From a virus, in the IMG/VR virus record IMGVR_UViG_3300048589_000228, positions 1-35,630 of that record: 35,630 nucleotides of DNA; one strand, written 5' to 3'. Each line of letters begins with the position of its first letter. The first letter of the stretch is position 1. Of the stretch, positions 28,187-35,630 are shown in pieces. Below the pieces are notes generated by a model. That model ran no database searches, was not told the DNA's origin, and saw nothing but the letters and a program-made list of their open reading frames with translations. The position numbers were made by a program, and so were the translations under genes.

Positions 28187-30157
28187 TCAGAACACCCAGC
28201 CTTTCGCTCCGGTCGTAGTGCCGGTCCCGTCATCCCACGGTGTGCCGACCGTGCCGGACCCGTCGTCCCATGTGAACCCGGTCAGGTCCGTCGCCCTCGA
28301 CGCGTCGAGGTTGAGGGACACGTCCCAGTTGGTGAGCCCGATGCGGTGCCCGACGTCGACCACGTGAGCGTCAAAGGTGAGCCCGTCACGCTTCACCCGG
28401 ATGAGCCACCCGGGCTCCACCTGACATGCGAGAGGGACGAGGGTGGCGGCCTCGTTCATCGCGGAGAACCCGAGCACCTCGACCCGGGCCTGCGGCTCGC
28501 CGTGGGTGGACACGAGCCAGTCGGCCACAGCCTTGGATTGCCGGTCGTTCGCGTAGAGGAGGTTGGAAAGGGTGACCGGCTGTCGGCGCCCGTAGGCGGC
28601 GATGCTCGCCGCGTTCTCGGAGATCTGCTGGATGCCGTACTCGCGGGTCACCGTGGCGACGTTGACGATCTGCCGGTCGTCGTCGACGATGCGGGACAGC
28701 GCCGCAGCGTAGGGCAGGTCCGTGCCGGTGTCACCGAACGTGGCCTGCACCGTGTTCGACACGGTGTCTGCGGTCGGCCAGGACCGCCCGGAGAACCGGA
28801 ACTGCCCGGCGTTGTCAACCCAGATGCGCCCCTGTTCGGTGTCCTCCAGCCGTTGGAGCAGCTCCAGCATGTTGCCTGCTCGCCGGTAGCCCTGCTGGGT
28901 GACGATCTGGGAGTCGTCAAGCGTGCCGACGAGCCCCCAACTGGTGGACTCGAGCAGCCATTCCATGCGCTCCGACATGGAGTCGCCGACCCGGGCGAGC
29001 CGTCCGGCCTCGAACAGCGAGGCGACTGCTTCCTCGACGGTCACCGACCAAGCTGCGGTGTCGGTCCACCACGTGACGTGGTCGATGAGCCCGTCGACCT
29101 GGCCGCCGTTGACGATCTCTCCCGACGACGAGTAGCGGCCGACGAGCGTCCAGTTGTCGGTTCCGGCGGACACGGTGGCGGTAGATGACGAGAGCACCTT
29201 CGATTCGGTGTCGACCCAGCACTCGCCGAAGTCAGCCGCCGATGCGTGGTAGGCGACCATGTGGGTTGCCCCGTCCAGCACCGTCCAGTTGTTGGCAAGC
29301 AGCGGGATCGGTGTGAAGTCGTTTCGCCAGTCGGTGCCGTGCATCGACAGGAACGACAGGCCGTCCTCTGCGGTGAGGTTCACGTACACCATGTCGTCGT
29401 CCTGTTGCAGCTCGACCACGATCCCCGAGTCGGACCATGACGCTTTCGACGACCGCACCCACATCACGAGCAGCCCGTTCGATGCCGTGGAGAACAGCGG
29501 GGCGGGCACCTTGTCGGACAGGTCGGTACCACCCGATGCGGTCTCGGTCGCCCACCCGCCCTCCTCGTCTCCGTCGACGAGCGCATCACCCGCATCGGTT
29601 CGGGTGAACGCTGCGGTGTTCGGCCACGAGTGACCCGACACCCGTTCCACCCACGTACCGTCGGACTGCGGGCGGATCCAGCCGAGCAGCGTCGCCCCCT
29701 CCACCTCCTGCAACCTCTGCACCTCAGCCTCATACGCCGAGCGTGGAGTCGGCGCCTGCGCCGCCCACCCCACAGCATCCACCGCCTGAATCGGCACCGT
29801 CCGGGACTGCTGCGCGAAGTCCTGCGGCCACCCGCCATCCACGAACCCGCGGAACAGGGTGTAATCAGTCGAGCTGTAGTTCACCCGCACTCGCACCGGC
29901 ACCCGGGGGACGAGGTCGCCGTAGTACGGCCCGGACGCGTTGCGAGGGTTGAACCGGCCGTCGCTGTTGTCGAGGGTGAAGCTGAGCCGTCTCGGAGAGA
30001 TCGACGACCGCTCCGCCGTCCGCCCTGGGGTGATCGTCACACCCACGTTCAGGTCCACGTAGGCGGAGACGTCGGTCCATGTCGGCGACGCCACATCCGG
30101 TGCGGAGCCGAACCCGAACTGGACGGTGACCGTTGCCGGAAGCGCGCCCGTCGGCAT
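28187..30157 (-). CDS. Dit/Tal-like minor tail protein with lectin-type insert
   Basis: This 656-aa protein has an N-terminal distal-tail-like part (VTVQFGFGSAP, DVSAYVDLNVGVTITPGR, RLSFTLDNSDGRFNP), a middle (about 190-370) with a LamG/concanavalin-type pattern (SNGLLVMWVRSSKASW, IVVELQQDDDMVYVNLT, VAYHASAADFGECWVD) and a C-terminal Tal-like half (DNAGQFRFSGRSW, VDDDRQIVNVATVTREY). ATG 30157 shares its last bases with the tape measure stop. It forms the tail tip and may bind a surface sugar through the lectin domain. Confidence 0.85.
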   Translation of the reverse strand: MPTGALPATVTVQFGFGSAPDVASPTWTDVSAYVDLNVGVTITPGRTAERSSISPRRLSFTLDNSDGRFNPRNASGPYYGDLVPRVPVRVRVNYSSTDYTLFRGFVDGGWPQDFAQQSRTVPIQAVDAVGWAAQAPTPRSAYEAEVQRLQEVEGATLLGWIRPQSDGTWVERVSGHSWPNTAAFTRTDAGDALVDGDEEGGWATETASGGTDLSDKVPAPLFSTASNGLLVMWVRSSKASWSDSGIVVELQQDDDMVYVNLTAEDGLSFLSMHGTDWRNDFTPIPLLANNWTVLDGATHMVAYHASAADFGECWVDTESKVLSSSTATVSAGTDNWTLVGRYSSSGEIVNGGQVDGLIDHVTWWTDTAAWSVTVEEAVASLFEAGRLARVGDSMSERMEWLLESTSWGLVGTLDDSQIVTQQGYRRAGNMLELLQRLEDTEQGRIWVDNAGQFRFSGRSWPTADTVSNTVQATFGDTGTDLPYAAALSRIVDDDRQIVNVATVTREYGIQQISENAASIAAYGRRQPVTLSNLLYANDRQSKAVADWLVSTHGEPQARVEVLGFSAMNEAATLVPLACQVEPGWLIRVKRDGLTFDAHVVDVGHRIGLTNWDVSLNLDASRATDLTGFTWDDGSGTVGTPWDDGTGTTTGAKGWVF

Positions 30158-32241
30158 CAGGCGACACCCGGAATCGCCGACGCTCCAGCCCGGTTCGACC
30201 GGGCCAGCAAGTCGAGGATCCAGCCCTCGGCATCGCGCGCAACCGGGCCATGGAAGTGCAGGTGGGTGACGTTGCCGCCCACCCCCCCGCCGGACCCGCC
30301 CGCCGACTGCCACCGACTGGGGGACCCGACGTCACCCGTGATCGCTGCGAGCTCGGGCCGCACCTCGGTGTCGAACCCCGCAGCGAGTCCCCGCTGAAGG
30401 CCGGACATCACGTTTTCGCCGATCCCCGCCATGACGGTCGATGGGGACTTGATGCCGAGGATGCCCCGGAACATGCTGGGGATCGAATCGACCTTGTCCG
30501 AGATCCACCCGGAGATGCTCGACCATATCGACTTGAGCCCGTTCCACAGGCCCTGGAGGATGTCCCTCCCCGCGTTGTAAAGCCAGTTGATGGCGCCGGA
30601 GAGGGCCTCGGTGACCTTGCCGGGGAGGGCTTGCACCCACGCTATGACCCCGCCGACCGCTCGACCGACGGCACCGACAGCATCATTCCAGTAGCCACCG
30701 AACGTGTCGGACACCCACCGGCCGAGCCCCTGGAGCACGGCCCACACCTGCCCGACGATGCCGGACACGATGGCGTAGATCGCATCCCACACCCCACCGA
30801 AGACGTTACGGATCCCCTCCCACACCTTCGACCAGTCGCCGGAAATGACACCGGTCACGATCTGGATGATTCCCCGCACGATCTGGATGGCCGCCTCGAC
30901 GACGCCACGGATCGTGTTCCACGCGACGCTCAGAACGTCGACGATCGTGGCCCACGTGTTCGACCAGTTCTGCATAATGGCGTCACCGTGCTCCGCCCAG
31001 AACGCCTGGAACTGGGCGACCTTCTCGGAGATCGCATCAGCCACCGCAGCGAACAAGTCACCGATGTCACGGAAGGCCGGCCCGAGGTTCTCAACCAGCC
31101 ACGCCCACACCTCGCGGCCCTTCTCCACCAGCCAATCGAACGCTGCGCGCAGTGCCGGTATCCCGGTATTCACCACCCAGTTGAAAGCGACCTGGAGCCC
31201 GTCCCAGATCGCTGCGGCAATCCGGTCCACCCACTCGCGGAACCCCTCGTTGTTCTGGTAGAGCCACACGAGCCCCGCAGCGAGAGCAGCGATGGCGAGG
31301 ACCACGAGCCCAATGGGTGAGGCGATCGCACTGATGGCGGTGACAAGTCCACCGATGATGAACACGACCGGGCCAATCGCAGCGGCGACCGCGGCGGCGA
31401 TGACGATCACCGTCTGCCACTTGTCGTCGAGGTTCGTGAACCACTCGACCGCCTTGGTCACCCACTCGACCAGCTTGGTGACGTACGGCAGGAGCACCTC
31501 GCCGAGCGCCGTCCCCGCGTCCTTGAGTGATGCGGTCATCGTCCGCTGAGCGTTTGTCGCACCGTCAGCGTTGCGGGCGTAGTCACCCTGCACGATCGAC
31601 GCCTGGTCCTGGATGAGTGCCAGCGTCGCAAGCTGCTTCTGCTGGGCGGTGAGCGTCCCTGTGACCTCCTGGCCGGTCATCTCGAAGAGCTTGTGCTTCA
31701 GGGCTGCATCGTTGATGACGACCCCGTACCGCTTCAGCGGCTCGAACTCTCCGGTGAGGGCGGAGCCGAGGGCCTGCGCTGCCTCATCCACGGACCCACC
31801 GAACGCCGAGGCAAAGTCACCAGCGAGCTGCACGAGGTTCTGCGACGTCTTCGCCGCCTGGTCCTCGGCCATCCCCCCGATCTGACGGAGACGGATCCCC
31901 ATCTGATTCGCCCACTCGATCGCGTCGCCCGTCGACAGGCCGAAGTTCTGTGCCGAGTTAGCGGCCCACCGGTCCATGTCGGCGGCCATCCCGCCGAACA
32001 CCTGCCGGTTCATCGCCTCGGCGTCCTCGAGCTCGCCCGCCCACTTCACAGCGACCGCACCAACCGCGACGATCGGGAGCGTGACCCCGGCGGACATCGT
32101 CATGCCAACCGAGCGCATCTTCGATCCGATGGCGGCGGCCTTCGCCTGAAACCCCTCCATCTGCCCGGCGGCAGTGCCGAGCGCACGGCCGAGCGCAGAC
32201 GGGTCGCCGGTGATGACGACCCTTACCTCGTTCTGCGCCAT
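30157..32241 (-). CDS. Tape measure protein
   Basis: This 694-aa protein sets tail length. It begins MAQNEVRVVITGDPSALGRA, has the MEGFQAKAAAIGSKMRSVGM start domain, long helices with a hydrophobic tract (VIVIAAAVAAAIGPVVFIIGG and later SPIGLVVLAIAALAAGLVWL) and WxxL-type repeats with WVQALPGKV and WISDKVDSIPSMF, ending in GWILDLLARSNRAG. The AAGGGG ribosome site favours ATG 32241 over a GTG at 32247 that overlaps the chaperone stop. By the usual 0.15 nm per residue the tail would be about 100 nm. Confidence 0.93.
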   Translation of the reverse strand: MAQNEVRVVITGDPSALGRALGTAAGQMEGFQAKAAAIGSKMRSVGMTMSAGVTLPIVAVGAVAVKWAGELEDAEAMNRQVFGGMAADMDRWAANSAQNFGLSTGDAIEWANQMGIRLRQIGGMAEDQAAKTSQNLVQLAGDFASAFGGSVDEAAQALGSALTGEFEPLKRYGVVINDAALKHKLFEMTGQEVTGTLTAQQKQLATLALIQDQASIVQGDYARNADGATNAQRTMTASLKDAGTALGEVLLPYVTKLVEWVTKAVEWFTNLDDKWQTVIVIAAAVAAAIGPVVFIIGGLVTAISAIASPIGLVVLAIAALAAGLVWLYQNNEGFREWVDRIAAAIWDGLQVAFNWVVNTGIPALRAAFDWLVEKGREVWAWLVENLGPAFRDIGDLFAAVADAISEKVAQFQAFWAEHGDAIMQNWSNTWATIVDVLSVAWNTIRGVVEAAIQIVRGIIQIVTGVISGDWSKVWEGIRNVFGGVWDAIYAIVSGIVGQVWAVLQGLGRWVSDTFGGYWNDAVGAVGRAVGGVIAWVQALPGKVTEALSGAINWLYNAGRDILQGLWNGLKSIWSSISGWISDKVDSIPSMFRGILGIKSPSTVMAGIGENVMSGLQRGLAAGFDTEVRPELAAITGDVGSPSRWQSAGGSGGGVGGNVTHLHFHGPVARDAEGWILDLLARSNRAGASAIPGVA

Positions 32242-32243
32242 CG

Positions 32244-32414
32244 TCACCCCTTCTTCGGCTCGACGAGGAACATGGCCCCGACGGGCGGCAGGTTTGAGAG
32301 CCGCTGGAGGAACTCGTCCAGCTCGCCGTAGGGCAGGTCGTCAACGTCCTGCGGAGCGAGACCGAACCAGTGGGCCAGTTCCGGGAGGTGCCGCCTCAGT
32401 CGGCGGCGAGGGCT
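32244..32414 (-). CDS. -1 frame extension of the tail assembly chaperone (gpT-like part)
   Basis: The -1 frame relative to the gene at 32396-32728 stays open past that gene's stop and encodes RRRLRRHLPELAHWFGLAPQ, then DVDDLPYGELDEFLQRLSNL and a short end VEPKKG. The pattern PELAxxxG(L/M)xPxDVxxLPxxE is the typical second half of actinophage tail assembly chaperones. It has no start of its own and is made as a fusion of about 161 aa. Confidence 0.8.
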   Translation of the reverse strand, partial: SPRRRLRRHLPELAHWFGLAPQDVDDLPYGELDEFLQRLSNLPPVGAMFLVEPKKG

Positions 32415-32728
32415 TCCGGGGCGTGATCGGGTTCCTCTTCGCCGAGGGCTTCGATCTCGGAGCCAAAGGTGATCGCATCGGCGACAGTGCTCCACGCGAC
32501 CGAGTCGCCACGGGTGCGCCGTGACAGCCAGACAAGCGCCGCCGCATGCATCACTCCCGGTGTGCCCGAGGCGAGAGCGGTTCCGAGGTCGGCCACGGTC
32601 ATGCCCGTCACCCGAAATAGCTCCATCTCGATCGTGCCGGAGATATCGGACATACGCAGCGGATAGGTCACCCCATCCACCTTGAGCCCGATCACATCAT
32701 CGGCGGCGCGTCGCTGTTCCCTGTTCAT
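32396..32728 (-). CDS. Tail assembly chaperone (gpG-like part)
   Basis: This 110-aa protein starts MNREQRRAADDVIGLKVDGV with ATG 32728 after a GGGGAG site and ends in an acidic, Ala-rich tail. It lies between tail tube/gp10-like genes and the tape measure, the usual place of gpG. An upstream in-frame start would add basic shadow sequence and lacks a ribosome site. It binds the tape measure during tube assembly; the longer frameshift product ends in the gpT-like part. Confidence 0.87.
   Translation of the reverse strand: MNREQRRAADDVIGLKVDGVTYPLRMSDISGTIEMELFRVTGMTVADLGTALASGTPGVMHAAALVWLSRRTRGDSVAWSTVADAITFGSEIEALGEEEPDHAPEALAAD
32414..32420 (-). other. Candidate -1 slippery site for the chaperone
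   Basis: Near the end of the gpG-like gene the minus strand reads C-CCG-GAA, the best fit to X-XXY-YYZ in the overlap: the first tRNA re-pairs perfectly as CCC, the second only partly. Stop of the zero frame is 16 nt further on. Other heptamers in the overlap fit worse. Confidence 0.4.
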
Positions 32729-32738
32729 GGTCTCCCCT

Positions 32739-33203
32739 TCATCCCCGCAGGCCTGCCCCGCGGAAGTCCACATCGAGCCCCGCTTGGCGGATCGCGTGAC
32801 CGATCGCCCACTCGAACTCGTCGACGATCTCCGGCATGGCACCGCGGACCGCTTCACCGATCACATACGGGCCACCGCCGGCCATGATGTCCCAGCTGTT
32901 CCCCACCCACGGGGGGAACTGCCGGTACTGCAACGCCCCCATGAACGCACCGACCCCGAACGGGACCCGGCCCGTGTTCCGCACCGCCACCGACGCCGAC
33001 GTCGACGTGCCCTTGCCGAGCAGCGCCGCAGCGGCCTTGCGTTGCTGGGGTGCCGCGTTGATCGCCTCACGCTTCGACCGGTCCGTCGCCAAGCGGCCGA
33101 CCTCCCGATAGGCGCGGGACAGGTCGCGGGTGGTGCCGGTCGCCTGACGGAACGCACGGGACAACTCCCGTGCACCTTCCACCCGCAGCGCCGGATCAGG
33201 CAT
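32739..33203 (-). CDS. HK97 gp10-like head-tail/tail protein
   Basis: This 154-aa protein (VEGARELSRAFRQATGTTRDL, then GRLATDRSKREAINAAPQQR) is helical at first, then has PFGVGAFMGALQYRQFPPW and a C-terminal helix (VDEFEWAIGHAIRQAGLDVDF). The helix-beta-helix plan is that of gp10-like tail completion proteins. Here it follows the tail tube and not the connector, a small departure from the usual order. Confidence 0.65.
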   Translation of the reverse strand: MPDPALRVEGARELSRAFRQATGTTRDLSRAYREVGRLATDRSKREAINAAPQQRKAAAALLGKGTSTSASVAVRNTGRVPFGVGAFMGALQYRQFPPWVGNSWDIMAGGGPYVIGEAVRGAMPEIVDEFEWAIGHAIRQAGLDVDFRGAGLRG

Positions 33204-34183
33204 CAGGGAGTGGCGTCGAGCGTCGTGTACGCCACGCTGATCGGCTGAGCGGAGCCGTCCGACAGACCCATGCCCGTGATCGCCTGCATCATCAGGCCCG
33301 GACCGTCCACCGTCGCATCGACCGCATCGAATCGGACGTTCGGCATCGTGATCGTCACACCCGGGTAGGTGGTCGCACCAATCAGCGTCGGAGACTTCGC
33401 CGTCACGATCACCGCAGCGAGCGTCCCGGCTGCGGTCTCCGCCTTGAACCGGTTGTATTGCGTCAGGCTGTCCCAGTCCGCCTCACACTCGAAAGTGATC
33501 TCCCGCATCCCCTCCTCAGCGGACTGCGCCCGCCGAGTAGAGTTCTGAAGGAAGTGACGGTCGGTCTTCAGCTTGTTGTCGACCTTCACCGACCACTTCG
33601 TGACAGGCACCGCGGTGCCGCCGATCGTGCAGTCAGCACGCGCCCACGACATCACCTCGACCGACGACGGATAGGACGCGGACGCCAACGCCGTGGCGGT
33701 CGACTGGTCCTCGAAGATCAGCTCAGCCTCGAATGCGAGCAGCCCCTCCTTCTCGCACGACAAGGTCCACGAGACGACCTTGCCGCCCTCCCACGTGAAC
33801 GCCTGATCCGTTGACCCGGCCGGGCCGAGCGGACGATTCACCTGCATGGTGAAGCTGTCGCCCCACAAGTCGCCCACGGTGCCCGTGTGCGTGTAGGCCG
33901 AGTCGGTCGGCCCGGCCGTCGCGACGGCACCGAGCATGTGCTTGAGCCACCAACCGAACCCCTTCGACGCCGGCTCCAGCTTGATGCCACCGGAAGCGCC
34001 GAGGATGTAGGGCACGAACCTGTCGGTACGGGCGACGCGCTGCCCGGAGCGCAGGCCCTCGGACACGGCTCGGCCGGTGTCGAGCTTGATCGACTCCGAC
34101 GAGTACTCGAAGAACCGGTCCACCGTGACCGCGGTCCCGTAGGTCACCTCGTCCTTCACCCCGAGCTGGCTGACGATGGGCAT
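33203..34183 (-). CDS. Major tail (tube) protein
   Basis: This 326-aa protein begins MPIVSQLGVKDEVTYGTAVT and contains SEGLRSGQRVARTDRFVPYI, GGIKLEPASKGFGWWLKHML and KVVSWTLSCEKEGLLAFEAE, the signature of tail tube proteins in HK97-like actinophages, with a second beta domain toward the C-terminus (TIGGTAVPVTKWSVKVDNKL). It polymerises into the tail tube around the tape measure. It is the largest of the neck-to-tube genes and in the expected position. Confidence 0.92.
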   Translation of the reverse strand: MPIVSQLGVKDEVTYGTAVTVDRFFEYSSESIKLDTGRAVSEGLRSGQRVARTDRFVPYILGASGGIKLEPASKGFGWWLKHMLGAVATAGPTDSAYTHTGTVGDLWGDSFTMQVNRPLGPAGSTDQAFTWEGGKVVSWTLSCEKEGLLAFEAELIFEDQSTATALASASYPSSVEVMSWARADCTIGGTAVPVTKWSVKVDNKLKTDRHFLQNSTRRAQSAEEGMREITFECEADWDSLTQYNRFKAETAAGTLAAVIVTAKSPTLIGATTYPGVTITMPNVRFDAVDATVDGPGLMMQAITGMGLSDGSAQPISVAYTTLDATP

Positions 34184-34186
34184 GGG

Positions 34187-34378
34187 TCACGCCTCCTTGG
34201 CGGCGGCAGGCTTCGCGGCTTTCGCCGGCTGCCAGTTGTCCGGCTGGTCGAGCAACGACTCGCCGAGCTGGTCGGACACCTCGACCTCTTCGCCGTGGGC
34301 GACAGTCGCGGTGAGCTGCGGTGCGACCTCGATCACGACCGCGTCGAACGGGCCGACATACGTCAGGCGCTTGGACAT
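34187..34378 (-). CDS. Small conserved protein before the tail tube gene
   Basis: This 63-aa protein (MSKRLTYVGPFDAVVIEVAP) is a small beta hairpin type followed by DQLGESLLDQPDNWQPAKAA, a pattern repeatedly found just ahead of major tail protein genes in actinophages. An AGGAG site precedes ATG 34378, with an unusual C8 run (on the minus strand) just upstream. It may belong to the tail tube or neck; the role is not known. Confidence 0.75.
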   Translation of the reverse strand: MSKRLTYVGPFDAVVIEVAPQLTATVAHGEEVEVSDQLGESLLDQPDNWQPAKAAKPAAAKEA

Positions 34379-34396
34379 GGGATCTCCTGGGGGGGG

Positions 34397-34867
34397 TCAG
34401 GTGATGCGGGTGTGAACCTCGACCGACAGACGCATCGCGGAACCGCACCCCTCAGAGGTGCGCCACGGTGTCGGGCCGTCCAGGTCGGACAGCACGGCAT
34501 GGACGACCCCCGGCAACGGGTTGCCGTCCAGGTCGTCGAGGAACGGATGAGCGGCGAGCTCCACTCGGATCGCTTCCACGAGATCCTCGACGTCGATGTC
34601 GGACTGCTCGTGGTCGGGGTCGCCCGGGTTCCACGCTGCGGCGACGACATCGACGGTGCACACGTCGTCATAGGCGAGCGACCCGGCGCGCTGGTTCGCC
34701 ACGGTGAGCACACCGCGCACGTCGGAGAGGAACACGTTCGCCCCGACCATCGGCTCGGTAGGTGCGGAGTAGGTGACGGTCACCCCGGCGAGCCCCGAGG
34801 CGCCCTCCAGCACGTCACGCAGCCGAGACTTGATCGCTGACCGGGAGAGTCGGGTGGCGACAGCCAT
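34397..34867 (-). CDS. Tail terminator
   Basis: This 156-aa protein has an alpha-beta order: helix SRSAIKSRLRDVLEGA, strands VTVTYSAPTEP and NVFLSDVRGVLTVANQ, helix VEDLVEAIRVELAAHPFL, last strand AMRLSVEVHTRIT. It matches gpU-like tail terminators, which cap the tube and join it to the head. ATG 34867 shares a base with the connector stop (TGATG). Confidence 0.78.
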   Translation of the reverse strand: MAVATRLSRSAIKSRLRDVLEGASGLAGVTVTYSAPTEPMVGANVFLSDVRGVLTVANQRAGSLAYDDVCTVDVVAAAWNPGDPDHEQSDIDVEDLVEAIRVELAAHPFLDDLDGNPLPGVVHAVLSDLDGPTPWRTSEGCGSAMRLSVEVHTRIT

Positions 34868-35630
34868 CAGGCGATCCCGGGGATGGCCCGGTAGCCGTTG
34901 AGCACGGCATCCAACTCGAGGACTCCGGTGGGTCGACCGGCGTCGTAGTCGGGGGTGGAGTAGCGGACAGTGTTGCCGTCGACGGTCTCCCACAGCATGT
35001 CAGACGGCGCCTGAGCGCCCCGGCCGAGGAGGTCCCGCCGGACAGCGCGCACCATGGCGGTGACGATCTTGGCGGGGGGGAACGGGTCGCCGTGTTCGAC
35101 CTCGACGACGATCGGCTTGCCGGCGGTCCACCCCGCGTCGAGATGGAGGACGGTCCCCGCGATGATGTCGATGTCGGCAACGTCGACCGCTTCACCATCG
35201 ATCGTGGCGGCACGAACGGCGGACACGGGAGAATGGAAAGCGGGCAGACAGGTGCCACCCTTGCCCCAGTGCGACTCAATGACGAACTGGGGCACGAACG
35301 ACTGCCGGCAGTACCGCTCGACGTACTCGGCCATCCCGTCGCGGTGTTCCATGAGCAGCCAGTCGGGGAACCTGCCGACGTCGGACAGCCCCGGTTCGCG
35401 GCGGAGCCGGGCGAGGGTCATGTAGTCGGTTCCGACCGCGTCGACCCGGAACCCGACGACCTGTGGTGCACCACCGACGGTGGCGGTGATCGTCACATCG
35501 AGCTGGTCGAGCTGGTCGAGGTGGTTGGCCGCCGTGAGCGTGACGGCCACATGGGTGCCGACGACGGCAGCGGATGGCGCCGTAGCGGTGGTGCCATCAG
35601 CGCGGGTGACGACGGCCGCCGGGGTCACCG
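34867..35630 (-). CDS. Head-tail connector (gp6-like), main part
   Basis: Together with positions 185-1 this gives a 273-aa protein. The helical core is visible in DYMTLARLRREPGLS, DWLLMEHRDGMAEYVERYCR and QSFVPQFVIESHW, then strands and a C-terminal helix KIVTAMVRAVRRDLLGRG. The pattern YVERYCRQSF is the mark of gp6-type adaptors that form a ring under the portal. A short LDQLDQLDV triplet-like duplication lies at the contig join. The stop overlaps the tail terminator start. Confidence 0.87.
   Translation of the reverse strand, partial: VTPAAVVTRADGTTATAPSAAVVGTHVAVTLTAANHLDQLDQLDVTITATVGGAPQVVGFRVDAVGTDYMTLARLRREPGLSDVGRFPDWLLMEHRDGMAEYVERYCRQSFVPQFVIESHWGKGGTCLPAFHSPVSAVRAATIDGEAVDVADIDIIAGTVLHLDAGWTAGKPIVVEVEHGDPFPPAKIVTAMVRAVRRDLLGRGAQAPSDMLWETVDGNTVRYSTPDYDAGRPTGVLELDAVLNGYRAIPGIA
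35504..35630. repeat. Terminal direct repeat, right copy
   Basis: Exact copy of positions 1-127. See the left copy: it marks circular closure of the assembled genome, inside the connector gene. Confidence 0.95.

Overview
The window is one complete, circularly assembled genome of a tailed bacteriophage (siphovirus) of an actinobacterial host. Its first and last 127 bases are identical, so the unique genome is 35,503 bp and the contig ends fall inside one gene, the head-tail connector. Evidence for the host: very high G+C, codons that almost always end in G or C, GTG starts, a WhiB-type iron-sulphur regulator (found in Actinomycetota and their phages), and a holin and lysin of the type seen in actinophages. 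The host cannot be narrowed further by eye. No tRNA, rRNA or CRISPR array was recognised.

Nearly every gene is on the minus strand, so the genome is read from high to low coordinates. Packaging and head genes run HNH nuclease (7.46 kb), a candidate cos region, small and large terminase, a 44-aa membrane peptide, portal, S78-type prohead protease, HK97-fold capsid, a 56-aa protein, a GT-A glycosyltransferase and a polytopic membrane protein. The connector then crosses the contig join (185 to 1, continuing from 35,503 to 34,867). Tail genes follow from 34.9 to 22.4 kb: terminator, small conserved protein, tail tube, gp10-like protein, tail assembly chaperone pair with a -1 frameshift, tape measure, Dit/Tal-like protein, C1q-like protein, membrane protein, M15 lysin, holin, several adhesin-type proteins including an SGNH hydrolase and a ten-repeat fibre, and finally a small sigma-70-like protein before a strong hairpin terminator.

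Between 22.2 and 20.7 kb is a control region. A near-consensus promoter fires with essentially no leader into a 112-aa protein and a triple-HTH protein. Facing it on the plus strand, the only plus-strand genes, are a tyrosine integrase that retains only its C-terminal catalytic half and two tiny membrane proteins. The divergent gap next to the methyltransferase holds a promoter overlapped by several TTGCA/TGCAA half-sites.

From 20.7 down to 7.5 kb is a tightly overlapping early/replication operon. It encodes an MT-A70 adenine methyltransferase with an HTH, a run of very small proteins (several membrane-bound, one lipoprotein), a 26-unit pentapeptide-repeat protein, a GNAT-like protein, RuvC-like resolvase, WhiB fused to a zinc finger, a helicase-methylase fusion of lower G+C, a RecB-like exonuclease, a likely SSB and a PrimPol-helicase. 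Most junctions are ATGA, GTGA or TGATG overlaps, which imply translational coupling and support tiny genes of 21 to 50 residues.

The least ordinary parts are the glycosyltransferase/membrane pair inside the head genes, the half-integrase with its half-site array, the membrane/lipoprotein cassette at 17.8-18.4 kb, the pentapeptide protein, and two places where reading-frame evidence suggests a frameshift (16.55 kb and 10.28 kb).
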